Shown here: positions 23,707 to 37,300 of the stretch, in pieces
Position numbering within the stretch: the first letter of the stretch is position 1
Layout of the letters: each line of letters starts with the position of its first letter
NCBI GenBank assembly: GCA_016785225.1
Contig: JAFBJZ010000874.1
Span: forward strand, 1,302,001-1,366,000
Source: Psettodes erumei
Taxonomy: Eukaryota > Chordata > Actinopteri > Pleuronectiformes > Psettodidae
DNA length: 64,000 nucleotides
Direction: 5' to 3'
Notes under the pieces: model-generated
Told to the model about the DNA's origin: nothing
Databases searched by the model: none
What the model saw: only the letters and a program-made list of their open reading frames with translations
Made by a program: the position numbers and the translations under genes

Positions 23707-24415
23707 CCACCCCCACCCCCCACCCCCCTCTTCGCTGAGTGACAGCGAGGATTTCGCTGCGCCCGGAGCGACGTCACACCAAGGTGGAAGAAGACGAGCG
23801 CATTTTTCCTCCCTTTATCATCCAAAGAAAACACCGTCGTCAGACTGTGGCACCACAGACGCCTCTACCTGCAGCCGGTGCGCACCGCATTTGCCTCACC
23901 GAGTTCATCAGTGAGTCAGTTGAGAGCGCGTTTGGGAGGCATCCGTGCGCTTTCTTCGTCGTTTTTTTCATGCCATTTTATCGTTTAAGAAAAGAGTAGA
24001 GACTCCGAGTGTCCTCGGATCCAGAGCGGTTCCGTGCGCTGTTTGGCACTTGGGGAGGAACTTTGCGGCTTTGTCGCGTCTCTTCTCAGCTCGGAGCGCG
24101 GTGAAGGCATGTAATGTGCCGCGACAGATAGAGCAGAGCGACAATGAAGTGGTTAACCACACCTTTGAACCTCTCTTCAGTAGCCTCTTGACCGACTTTG
24201 TTGCGCACTAAGATGCGCCAGACAGAAGAGGAGTTGGATGATGAAGCTTTTGCGCTCTCGTTGACCGACAGTTTCCAGTGAGGTTTTGCTGAGTCGCGCC
24301 ATCAGAAAACAAGGACCTCCTATGTATCTCAGAAATAATCCAACCCGGTGTTGGCTGAGCTGAGTCACTTTAAACTTTGCTTGGGGAATCTCCTTGAGGA
24401 TTTCTGGCGTTCACC
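23707..24415 (+). promoter_or_regulatory. wnt6: wnt6 promoter/5' UTR region
   Basis: CpG density and GC content rise abruptly here relative to the surrounding AT-rich DNA. A C-rich CACCC-box run (CCACCCCCACCCCCCACCCC) sits at 23708-23729, a GACGTCAC half-CRE at about 23769, and a GC-rich leader follows. No TATA box is evident, so transcription probably starts somewhere between about 23.75 and 24.2 kb. A short upstream reading frame at 24213-24281 lies in the likely leader. The exact start site is not determinable from sequence. Confidence 0.5.
24213..24281 (+). other. Upstream ORF in probable wnt6 leader (22 codons)
   Basis: ATG at 24213 opens MRQTEEELDDEAFALSLTDS and ends in TGA 135 bp before the wnt6 start codon. 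It would repress or tune wnt6 translation only if transcription starts upstream of it, which is not known. Confidence 0.35.
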
Positions 24416-24495
24416 ATGACGGTTCGTCTATCGCGGATCCAACTGGCTCTGTTCTTTATCTTGCTCTGTCCGGTCAATATCATCGGACTCTGGTG
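24416..24495 (+). CDS. wnt6: wnt6 coding exon 1 (signal peptide)
   Basis: ATG in good context (TTCACCATGA) followed by a hydrophobic signal sequence. The donor is TGGTG|GTAAGT, leaving phase 2. Confidence 0.9.
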
Positions 24496-25535
24496 GTAAG
24501 TGTTGTGCGTTTACCACGTGTTTTACAATTCTCGGTCTCCTGTCAACCCGGGATTCAAATGACCTATTTGATTTCTGCACACAAACACGGGGCGGAATTA
24601 AGTTTATATTTAACCACATCCCTCAGCATTGGCATACCGGCTTTTCACCTAAATACCCAAACTGCTTCAAATTGTTCCCGAGATGTCCCGAGAGTGAAGT
24701 ATGATCCTCATAACTGAGCATAATGTGCTGAGGTTAAAATAGCAAGCTGTGAAATAAGAGCCCGGACATTACAGAGGATCCATGAAAATTGACCGAATAA
24801 TCGAGGAATCATTATTGACACACAGAAGTGCTTATTGCTTAGGTGTAAAAGAAAATCTTCTTAAATTACAGATTTTCTTTGCGTTTTTCTTTTTATATTT
24901 TTCATATTGTTAAATGAAATGATTCTAAAAAAAAAACTTCTGTATCCTCCATTTACAATTAATTCATGATTGATAAGCGGTGAATTCCCTGCAAACTGCC
25001 TGCACCCAACTGTAAAGCGTCACCAACAAGTCAGAGTGTGTATTCATTAATCAAGACTGGGGACCTGTGGGCTCCCAGTGTGAAGGAGATTATTACGCGG
25101 CATCATTTTGAGGGGGTTAGGTGTTCCGAGAATAAAGTAGGACAGAGGAGGGAGAAATGTGTCTGCTGTTCGTTGCCTGCAGTAATACATAGAGGAGAGA
25201 GGAGAGGGAGGTTGGTGGAGGTGGTGTTGATGGTGTGTGTTTGTGGGTGGGTGGGTGGGTGGGGTGGGGGGTGGGGGGGTCGGAGCGAGGAATGTCAGGT
25301 GGCCCTCTAGGCACAAGGGATATGTCATCATAAAACAATCCATATAGACTCAGCTCTGCAAGGTGTATGACAGTCAGACAGACAGACAGACAGCCCCTGT
25401 AGATCTGCTGATAACATGTGGGTCTCTGTCTGTCTGTAGTGCTTTCATTGGCTTGTGTGCAGTGTTTCATTAGACAACATCCAATGTTTCTGTACTCATC
25501 TCTCCTCGCTCTCGCTCTCTCTCTCCACCCCCCCA

Positions 25536-25566
<31 letters not shown>

Positions 25567-27517
25567 TCTCCGTCACACTCACACACACACTTCTGCAAAG
25601 TAGCAGTGTTTGAATGTGAAGCTTTGTGTTTTCTTCCTTTTTTCTTCCCAGCGAATCCTCCCACTGTTCATTCACAGCCCAGTCAAGGTCAATGTGGGAT
25701 GTAGTGTCACAGAGCCTGTGTGATTCTACTGTATGTCCTTGTATGACTGGTAGATGCACTGGCAGTTTTGGAGGATGTTTCTCCGCATCTGTTCAGGAGA
25801 GGGCCGGACGGCCCAAGCTGAGTTTCAGCTGGTAAACCCCCGTTCTGTTCAGTTCTGTTCCCCTCTGCTCCCCATCAGCCGATGGATGGCAGTGTCCTCA
25901 TCAAGCTGCACTCTGAATTTGTTATTCTATATATTTTTTCTGTATGTGTTTATCAGTCAACTGAAAGCGTGCAAAATTTTGACTCTGCAAACAGAAACTC
26001 CCATGCTGCAATACAAATACTGGCTAATGACAATAAGTGCATTGTGTGATTGTGCATCTTGACCTTTAAAATTAGAGATCACTGCTTTGGTTAATTGTCC
26101 TTTTTTGTCCACTTTTTTCCCTCTCCACACAAAAATGCAGGCTTTTTTTTTTTTTAAATTCATCCAAAGGATCTGGACAGCATCGTTGAGAAGCTCCGGT
26201 ATGCGATATAAAAAAAATGCTATGAATTACTGTGGACAATGGAGACGAAATGGGGAGAAAAAGACGCTTTTCAAATTGAAGTGGCCTAGTATGGACGTAA
26301 TAAATGAGATTGGCAAGAGGGAGCTGATCTGTCGCTGAGCTGTGCTTTGGCCCAGCAATGGAGGGGAAAAGGGAAAAAACATCAGTTTGATCAGTAATTT
26401 ATTACACTGCCTTCAAAGAGTGGTTTACTTAATTTGGCTCAATCTGATCCAATGTTTTCATGTAAAACAGCTTAACCCAATTCAAATTATAATTTAACAA
26501 AATGTTATTAAGTAAATATATGAACGCCACTCAACCAGACCAACCTTTTCATAGTTTATGGGGATAATTCGTAAAGAACATTTACTCTGTTTGAGAGAAC
26601 AGATAAATAAATAAGATAAATAAGATAGATAAATAAACACTTTTCTACTGGCAGCAAATTGTACATTTATTTAAAATAAAGCTGCCGCAGATCAAGAGAA
26701 TCAGCTAAGAAATCACCTACTTCCTTTTATCCCCACTGACATACGTTGTCATCTTCTTTCACTCACTCACGCACCAGCTTGCTTACACAGACATACGAGC
26801 GCACATATTCATGCAGACTCACACACACACACACACACACTGTCCGACTGTGGTGCAGCTCGGGTGAAGCCACACCTGTGGGTTGCTCCCCAGCCTGCCA
26901 GGACAATGATGCTCTCTGTTGAAAGCTGCTGGACATACCATCGTACATCTCTCTCTCTTTCTCTCCCCCTCTCTCTGTCTCATCCTCTTGAATGTCTCTG
27001 TCGCTTTAGTCGTACTTGTCTTTTGAAGGAAAATACAGATAGGTTGTCGCTGAAGGAAGAGAGAGAGAGAGAGAGCGCTGCAGTGAGAGACAGAGAGTGG
27101 CCGAGATGAAATGCTGGGAGACAGCCGGCCTTTCAGAGCCCCTGCTGATTAGGGCGCTCTAATCATTTGGCCTGAGAGCAGAGAGCACCGCTCGCAGACT
27201 CACAGGAGTGAGGAATGCCTTTGCTCTCTTATACTGGTTTTGACTGCAGTGATTAGCAGGGCCAACTTTGCTCTGTGTGTGTGTGTGTCCAAGCCCCAGT
27301 TTGGCGGGTGGCCTGCCTGGAGCGTGCCACAGGTGTACACACACTGAGTTTGCGTGTGTGTTGTGTCCTCTGTGTGTTTACTTGCATGTCACTTCAAATT
27401 CATCTTGAGCCAGTGGATGCTGGTTAATCTTTTTAACATGCACCCAGAGATGTAAGAAAACGCATTCATTCAGTCACACATTTATGGGAACATACCGTAT
27501 ATGTACACGCACAGGTT

Positions 27518-27553
<36 letters not shown>

Positions 27554-30500
27554 GTATAGTCATCACCAGAGGAGTTTCATTGTAACAGATCTTATCTTGT
27601 CCACTCTGCTCCTAGTCTGAAAAGCTCAGTGTCTAATCAGGACCAGGGAGATGGGTACAGATAAAGATTAAATGGCGATGTGGGTTTGGCATCAGGTTAA
27701 GAACTAAATCAAATGTGTTTATGTGCACATGTGTGCGTCTGCCATTGTGCGCATGCATGCGTTTTTGCGTGACATTCACGCTACAATATATTCCAGTGCC
27801 AAAAATGTATACGGAGCAGAGAGCAAACATAGTCCAAGAAATGTCTGTGTAACTGGATGAAGAGTTGGCAGAAAATGTATCATTGCAGTCGAATGTAGCT
27901 TTAACATTAACTTGCAATGTTACGGGTCTGGATGCCCAAACTTGGAGGTGCTGCTGTCTGGAGATCTGAGTCTTTTTACCACAGTTTTCCGACTTGTTCA
28001 CTTTTGTCATACTGCTTCCAACGGTGAGCCAGCAAGATTTTCCTTACCTGTCGTGATACAGACCTGTGATTAGATTAAGATGAAGGTGTTTTATGGTATA
28101 ATGTTCCATCAGAAACCTTTTTTTGTCCATGGCATAACTATGATGATCTCGAACGTTAAAATCCTGTTATTGGCATGGCAATTTTCTTCACATTAGGTAA
28201 AATCAGGAGGAATTTTATTCATTGGGTTTCATCCGATTTACCACATACCAATGTAAATATGGATCTTTTCAAGACATCAATACCAAGTTTCCAATATCTG
28301 GAAAGAGGGAAAGAAATCATACCATTACCCTTACAAACACCCATACCACTTGAATATTACATTACTGATTAAACTGGAAGCAGATTGCATCTTTTTCCAT
28401 CGCTGACAAACCACAGCTTTGTAGAGATGCTTGATAATGTTATTTTTTGATTTATGTTAAAAGTAATATAAAACGAATTCTTGAAGCAAAATTGATAGTA
28501 TAGCTGCCCTCTACTTACTTTCTTGGGTTGGGTTTCTGCTTTCAGTGCTTTCTCTATTAAATATCTAGCGCTGAGCTCCTAAAACCACCATGCACTTCTC
28601 TAACGCTTCCTTGTCACATGAAAACAACAAACAACAAATATCGTTGGTTTCAGCAACGTGGCATTTTTGAAAGTGAACAAGATGACTGTGGGGTAAGGAA
28701 AACAGAAAAGCCATTGTTGATGACCCTCTGCCCAGGCAGACATGCGAGGTGTTAAGTTTGTCTCAAACTTTAAAATTAGTTTTGGACTGCATTCCTATTT
28801 CCCTACACATCTCCATTTCTTTATCACCTTGCTTCTCTTCTTTGTGTCTCATTATGTCCTTACCTCACATTTGACCCCCCACCATTTCACCCTGTCTCTC
28901 ACCAGCTGTCTCTATTTGATCCCTTTTCTCTCTCACTCTGGCGTCTAGCGCTTTGTCGTGACTGTCTTCATCTCCAGCATACTTGAGGGATTAAGGAAAG
29001 ATGAAATTCACTCATTGATGGGTGGAGTGGAAAAAAAATGAAGGGCCCCGTACAGTACAGCACTTTATCTATTGTGCCGTGAGATCCTTTTTGAAACCTG
29101 AGGTCGCGCTAAGCACCGATGTTTAATCTCTTTCTTGACTCACCTCTGAGCCCAGAAAACGCGGAATGAGGCATCTTTTTTTATAATGTCTTCATTTTAA
29201 CCTTAAGAACCTTTCATCTGAGACAGTGTTTTCTTAAACGTCCTGATAATATAAATTATCAGGACTGCTCATCCTTTTTGGTGTATTGCATTGTGTGTTG
29301 TTTGTTCAGGAGCTGCGCCACAATAGACTGAGGAACAGTGGAACTTTGCGGGCTTTTTTCTGTGTGCTGGTCTGTGCTGTAGCAAATGCACATGCTTGGA
29401 CAAACATTTATCTGTGTGTTTAAGTAGTGTGAACATGAGGCATCTCATTGGAGCTGTAAGAGGATCACCTACGGTGCAGTGGAGTCATGGTTCTTTGAGT
29501 AGCTTTACCTTCCTTCTGTAGACACATAAAAGTCCTTAAGCCACCCTCGCTCTTTTCAGTGAATACATGTCATTTTCACGACATTACAAATTGTATGTTT
29601 TTTACTCTCTACATTACTCCCATGCTTGTCCTCGCACTGAACATGCACATTTTGGAGTCTATGACAAAGTATTTTTCTGTTTTCCCTCCCTCGCAGGGAT
29701 GCACACTTTGTTTCACTGTCCAAACAAGGGCAAGAATTCTGGGCGCCCACGGTGATCCCATTATCCAATTAACGCACCCCATTTTTGGGTATGTCTCCAG
29801 TGATGTGCTTTTCCACCTGAGCTCACTTGGCTTTCAGATTCATCCCCGTTCTCCTTACTGTGCCCCATTTCTAAACTTCTATCAAAGACAGTCCAACACA
29901 GATTATCAGAACAGCTTTCAGCTAAGCATGAAGTGATGGTTCAGACAGAGTGTGAGCTCAAGTACAGACGTATCGCTGCTCTTTTTCACTTTGGCTGATT
30001 TCAGCAAAATAAAAATAAATGAGATGCCATGAACCAAAAAGAAGCCAAGCTCGTTTTAAAAGAAGATCCAGCACAACATTTTAAGGATGTGTTGTGGAAC
30101 AGTTTTGGTGTGCTGCAAAAAGAGAGTGTGGGGAGTTAATGTTCAGGGAGAAACACTGGAGGCAAAGAACCACAGGTCATTACCAAGTACATAAGTATAC
30201 AAAATTGCTGTTTCACATTTACAGTTACACATGCTCTTCCTCCAGATCCAGTCTTTCTGTTTCTCTTCCACCAGTCAACTTTGCAGTATTTTTTCTTTTT
30301 GAAAAATCAAAAGAAACATTTCCTCACTCTTCAAAACCATCTAAGTGTCTCTGTCTCCCACTTCCAGACTTTCTCTCTCTGACACAGACTCCAGTACATT
30401 CACTAGTTTTACAACTCTACACCTCCCATTGTAAAAATCAGGCTGACTTTTGTTAGCTGCTGACAGAGCTGACTTCCCAGAGCTGCCCCGGCACACACAC

Positions 30501-31320
30501 ACAAACACACTCACAGACAGACACACAAATACATAAAAAAGCACACTAAAAGACCCACACTGGCATGCATGGACATCAGTTTTGTTCTCTCTTCCTCTCA
30601 AACACACACACATGCGTGCGCGCACACTTCCTCATGGCAGTGGGTAGATAATGAGCGGTTGTTGAGAGGGAGTGTGTGTTGCTAAGTATTGTGCATGTAC
30701 CTGCTAATTAACACATACAGACTGTCTGTATGATTTAATTATCTGTGCGAGTACCACACACATATACACTTAAAGAAGACACACACACACACACACACAC
30801 ACAGAACACCTGTACTGAAAATACAGCATTGTTTCCATAGTGATATTGTCAATACAAACTCAATAATCACAGAAGGAATGCTACAGTGAGTGTCCCTGGA
30901 GTACAGATACAGGAATGTTTGTGTGTCTGTGTAGACACTGCTTTCATGCTCTGATGCATCAGTTGTATAGGTATGCTTATGTGTCAGTGAATTAAAACAT
31001 TTTACCATCATTTGAAGGTTTTTACATTATACACCAGATATGGTGGTTGGTTGTGTGGGATTAGGTACATTTAATCTTCAGAAAAAATTGAATTATCACA
31101 ATGGATTACAGGGAATATTGTGCACGTAAGTCCTTGTGGGTAACAGTATTTGTTTGCCTCTGGATCTTTCTTTCCATGCTGTTATTGGCAAAGAGGCTGA
31201 CAAGATTCCCTGTGAATGATGTTTTCATTCAGTCAAGTGTTGACATATTAGTCTGTCATATCATTATTAGAGTAAAAATAGCTTCAAAAACACGGAGTGA
31301 GTGTGTGTGGATGAACGCGC

Positions 31321-31351
<31 letters not shown>

Positions 31352-34300
31352 TGTATGTGCAAATATCCTGCTCAGTATCAGACCGCCAAGAGAGGGGATG
31401 GGCGAGAGTGTTTGCTCTGCTTCTTAAAACAAACTCTCAAAGCAGATGAATGATATCAGGCTGGGCGATTAGCGGGCACAAAGCTGAATGAAAACCTTTG
31501 AGGTTCTCTTTTGCTCACTCCCGCTTTCTCTCTTTCTGACTGTCATGTTTTTGACTCCTACTTCATGGGAAACCCTAAAGTTATGGATGGAGACATGAAC
31601 GAATGGTCCCTAAATCTCAGTAGATGCGATGTAGTAAATGAAAAGGGGTATGAGAAAAGGAGTTTAATGTGCATCGTGTTAACAGTAGAGGGGACGAGTG
31701 GCTGATAGCTAAGCAGGTGATGGAGGAACAGAATGGAAATAAAGTAATCTTATAATCCACTTTCCTGTTATGCCACTGAAGTGGCCACAGAGCCTGGCAC
31801 TGCTTCAAAGTGGCAGAGCCAAGCCCCTCTTTCATATTAAGAGTTAGAATAAACTATTTATCTTTATTACATACGCTCATGCTGTGAAAGCTGCTGAGGA
31901 GGTCCACAGGCCATATTCATCAAATACAAGATACATGTATATATGTTTTATATATTTAAACTGCATGAGGGTACGCTTGATTTATCTTGCTACGCATTTA
32001 AATGCTGCTGTTTTTTTCCTCCCTCTTTTCTGTAATATAATATGCTCACTTTTCATTTTGACGGGTTTAATCTGGAAAGTTCTCAAGGAGGGCTGATTTG
32101 AGGAGAATGTGTGGTTTCAGCAGGGAAGTTCTTAACTGCTACAAAAATCTCCAGAGAAGCTGTATCATCTGGAAATCTTGAGAGTCTGCCCTCTGGTTTA
32201 CCAAAATCAACTTAGCAGTAAGATCCACTGTAAACGGGCTGTCTGTTAAGAGACGTCCAACTGAATGACTTCCAACTTTGTGAGGACCACACACTTCTTC
32301 TTCGTTTAGTCCAAGAGCAAAATGTGACCGTGAATGTGACGTCAGCAGATGCCTCTGGGAAACTCTGCGCTCGCTCTCTCTCGTCTCCCATGTGCCTCTT
32401 CAAGAAGCACATTGTCGCCACGGCTGAGATGTGGTGGGTAGAGTTGGCTGGCTTGGCAGCCGCAGGAAGAGAAACTTTGGTTTGCGGCTGCTGATGAGTG
32501 GAGCCACAGTGTTTACTGTGTGATTAAGTTAACAGGTGTTGCTCAACAAAAAAGAACATGGTTAACTTTCTCTTGTCATGTAACTCCGAAATTGTTCGCT
32601 CTTGTCTAACGTTGTTTAAACTCTTGTAGGGCGGTGGGCAGTCCGCTGGTGATGGACCCCAATAGTATCTGCAGGAAAGCGAAGCGTCTGGCGGGGAAGC
32701 AGGCCGAGCTGTGCCAGACTCAGCCGGAGATCGTCAGCGAGGTGGCCAAAGGGGCCAGGCTGGGCGTCAGGGAGTGCCAGTACCAGTTCAGGTACCGCCG
32801 CTGGAACTGCACCAGCCACAACAAGTACTTTGGCAAAATACTGCAGCAAGGTGAGTAAGGATGGAATGGATGTGTGTAGTGTTGCTTATATGATAACAAC
32901 CTTTGTGTCTTTCCTTTTCCCATCTGACCTTTGCCCCTATTATCTAGTTTGGTTTGCCATATATGCCCACTTAGTGCAAAAGAAATTTGGTGAAATGCAT
33001 ATTTGCTCCTTGCAGGAAATTAGATGAGAATATCAATAGCACCTGCTAATCTGTCCATTTGATGTAAAACTGGAGCCAGCACCCTGTTAGCTAGATTAAA
33101 CTAAAGGCTGCCTGTGGTGGAACATTCTGAAATTAACACGTTATATCTATTTCTGTGCAGAATCACAGAAGGTGATTTATGTGCAGCACTGTTTCTTGAA
33201 AGGTATGGTGAATTCCTGGGGTCATTGTGAAATAGATGTACTGTATGTGGCATCATGTGAGACATCATCTCTTGTTAGTGTACTCATATGTTAGTGGTAC
33301 CAACCGTCTCATTTAGTTCCTTAAACACGGGCAGAAACATCTTCATTATCACACAGGTGTCAATCAATTAAATAAGTTAGCTTTGACCAAAATCAATCAA
33401 ATGAGTCATAGCAGTCATTTGGATTTGGTCAGGCTCTGAGAAGTGAAAACAAATACATGTGACTCAGTTTTTGGACTTCAGACCACTGAATTAAACACAG
33501 CTGATGGAAGAAGGGTAAATTCCCATGGTTGTCTTTGCTCTCTCCTCCAGTGCTTCTGAAAGCTTTTCATAGGATTTTGAGTAGCTGAATAAAAAAAATC
33601 ACATTATAAACATTGTCAGGTCCAATTTTTTGACTGACTGTCTTAGGATCTGAACCCACGACCTCACGACCGCAGCCGGCGGCCTTACGTCAACTTGAGG
33701 TCAGATCCCTGTCTGATGGCAGCACAACAGACAAGGGCAGCTGTTGTGTTTCAGACCAGACGTATTCACACTTGACTGACTCTCCTCTTCATCAGATTGG
33801 GCACGCTTGAAATGATCAGCCAACATCTTTCTTAAGATCTCCTGACATCTTCTTCCAGCTCTTTGAAGTCTGTAATATAACTGATGTTGGGTCAGCGCTG
33901 GGTCTTTTGCAATTACTGTGTTGGTTTTTCTCTTGTATGATTAGCCTCATAGTCTCTTCTTTGACTGCTTAAACAGAGAGCCTTTATCTGCGTGTTTAGT
34001 CAACAAACAGGCAATAACTAATATTAATGTGCAACAAATGTTTAATGTGTCAAACGTGCTATTAAACCCAATTTGGGTCTCCTTGCTGGAAGACAGGTTG
34101 GTTCAAGCATTGTGCTCTTTTGTCATTCACATCACAAGGAAGTGGCACATGTGGCTTTCTACTTATTTTCCATGTCATAACTTAGCAGAGAAGCATGATT
34201 TGTAATCTTCAGCAGTTTTCCCATTTTGGGAAAATCTGTGATCAATTCTTGGCCTAACCTTTAGCAGTTTCTTCACTGGAAAGAAAAAAGGTAAAAGAAT

Positions 34301-37300
34301 ATGTGTATGTTTGTGCATACAATTTTTTTCAGACATATTGATTTAGAACTGTTGCGTGGCTTAGGAGAGGTCATTCAAAGCCATACACATGGGCATAAAG
34401 AAAACTGTAACCTCACTCACCTCATTCCTTTCATCCTGTCACGATGCAAACTTTCACACGGACATGTGTTGCATGATTTTGTCGGGAAACTCACATCTAT
34501 CTGCATTAATATACATTTTTTTAGGCTGAGAAAACAAAGATGGGATGCAGAGATTTTCATGATGCGACTGACTGGAGTGTTCCAGTGCAGAAACGCTTTG
34601 AAAGCTCTCTCTCTCTAAACCGTATGAGATATGCTTCAGTACAGTTCAATGTGTCACGTCAGAGGAGATCAGCCATGAGCGCATGAACTGGTGGAATTGA
34701 AACTGGACGCGGTTCAAAAGCATACTGTTCTGTTTCTTATCTCATTTGAATTTATAGCACTGCCAGTGTTGCCAGTCTCTCTGTCAGACAAAGAAAGCGA
34801 GGCAAAAAAAAAGAAGGAAGACAAAGAGATAGATTGAGAAAGAGGAAGAGAGAGGGGGCAAGAATCTACCAGTGGAAGACAGACGAGCTATTAATCATAA
34901 ATTCCTGCCTGTCTATAATGGAGGCCAAAGTGCTCCTCTGTTTTGAAGTCTTTGTCCTCAATTACCTGCATCTGCTCGTAATGGCTGTTTATCATGAACG
35001 AGCACCAGTAAACGTCAAAAGAAACGTGCCTTTTGTATTTAATGCACTCTCTTTCTAAGTGGTTCACTCAGCCTTGTTGACTTCTGTTTAGAGTTTTAAC
35101 GTGATAATAGACTCTTTCAAATTATCCTGACATTTTTTTTTATGTTTCTGGAAAAGTGAGCCATCCTGATGAAAACAGGTGCAGGCTGCGTGGCCTATCG
35201 TCCGCTCACCTCTGCGTCCGTGGGGGTGCTGAGCATGATGCCTGCTGTTGTCGTTCAAGTAATTCATTGAGCGAATGCGCCATAAATGCTGGTATACTGT
35301 AAGTACAGGCCATGTTAGTGATGACAGACTAGAGGATATTTCATTGTGTGGTTATGGTGGGGTTATTCAGCGACACGCACCTCTGAACTGTACAGTGAAA
35401 ACAAAGCCACAGGGTCTGGAGCACCACCAACCTGGCGCAACCTTTGCTTTTTTTTCGGTCTCCTCTCTACAAAAATATCTCCAGGCTGTCTTCGCCCATT
35501 TTTCAAACATAAACCTCACCGCACTTGTGTAGTGTGCGGCGTGTTCGTTAGCTAACCTTCCTCAGAAATGGAAGCCAGCATGTTTCTCTGACTAAGAAAC
35601 AGACACTGTAGCCCGTCAGTGAAGCAAGACGACAAGTTTACAAGGCATTCTGTAACGATAACCGTACAGCTAACATGCGGGGCTGTGTGTCCGTTTTCAT
35701 ATAATGATGTTTCAGATGATCGCATAATATTACTGTGACACCGCCATTCCACTCATTTACTGTGAGGGTGAATTAGTCAGCACGTCGACACGATGACAAC
35801 TCATTATGGTTCAGGTTCAAAATGTCTCTCCTCTTTATGTGAACCTTTCACATCCAGTCAGCTCCAGAACAAGGTCGAATTTCTGGTTTCTCGTCCTTAA
35901 TTGGAAGTTATTTTTGCCCCCCCTCCCTCCCCTCGAGGTCCACTGTTTAAATAACATACACACCCTGGAGCAGTCACAACAGGCAGTGCAAGCCAGCCAG
36001 CATACGGTGATGCTGGTAAACACATAAGGGATGCTCCGGCTCTTCTTTGAGAGCCCTGATAGATTGTGTGTATGAATGTGTGTGTGCGTGGAGTGCGATG
36101 AAGAGTGAACGCGGACCCTTTCTCTGGGCTATACAATGGACGCACGTTAATTAAACCAGTCATCCATCATGTCAAAAGCTTCTGAAATTTTTCCCATCAA
36201 TGAACTTCACAAGCAGACGCACAGGAACGGAGACACGTATACACATGGTTACACCTTTGCATGTTTGGTGTTTTCTTGTGGCCTGTTAAACTGGTATTTG
36301 AAGAAAATGAGCCAATGTGACTTTGTGTCACAAACCTGGCACGTGCACTGAGAGTCTCTCTAAAATGCTGATCTGTAAAATGATAAATGTAAGGCTGTTA
36401 GACTGTCTTTTTAGCATCAGTGAAAGAAGGTGCTCCTGTGTGTTGGTTTCCACACATGCACGCCAATTTGTCTATGGCCAAGTTTGCTTTGATAAAAAAG
36501 TTTATTGAACAAATATTAACACATGCCAGGCTGGCACAGTGATTTTCCCCTCGTCTCACTGTGAGAAAACAATAAAAACTGCCTCCTGGGATAATGACGC
36601 ATCACTCGATCAGAGAATCAAAGACGGCAAAGATCTGTTTCAGTGTGACAGGACCCAACCTGAATAGACAGTAAATACTTTGGGCCTGACCAGACTCTGT
36701 TACTAGGAACCAAGTGGACCCTTGACTGCAGTGAAAAGGGGCCTTACTGTGTGCATGTTCTTTTGGTGGCTGTTTAGGTTTCATTAGGGTTTTGAGGTTT
36801 CCTCCCACAATCCAGACATGCGCAGGTAACAATAATTGGTGACTTTGTAGGAGTCTTAGACTGGCACCCTGTCTGTGGTGCACCCCACCTCTCGCCAGCG
36901 TGAGCTCGACTAGGTCCCCACCTAACTTAACCGCTTAAATGACATCCTGGCAGACTGGATGCTGCAGGACGAATTGCAGCCTTCTGTAAATCACAGTGCA
37001 GCTTCTGATCCGTGTGCATTTAAAAAGAAAAGCACTGGATGTGATCATCAGTCGCTGCAGGCATCACCAAATGCACCAAAAACAGCTGATCCACAGAATG
37101 AACACTTGAATCTGTGAGAAAGCCTAATGCATTTTTTTAACCTCTGCTCGTCTGGACCACGAGGTCGTTGTTTCAGATTCAGCGTACCAGACCTCCCTCG
37201 TATCTTGGCCTAAAAGTCAGAGTATTAAAAGAATATGTGCTAATTCTTGCAGAAGGGCCTTCTGGAATTAGAAGCAGACATAGACAGGCCCAGACACCCG

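Noticed and set aside
33640..33730. A functional tRNA gene on the minus strand
   Set aside because: The B box is good but no acceptor stem or closed cloverleaf can be drawn; kept only as a tRNA-like repeat fragment.
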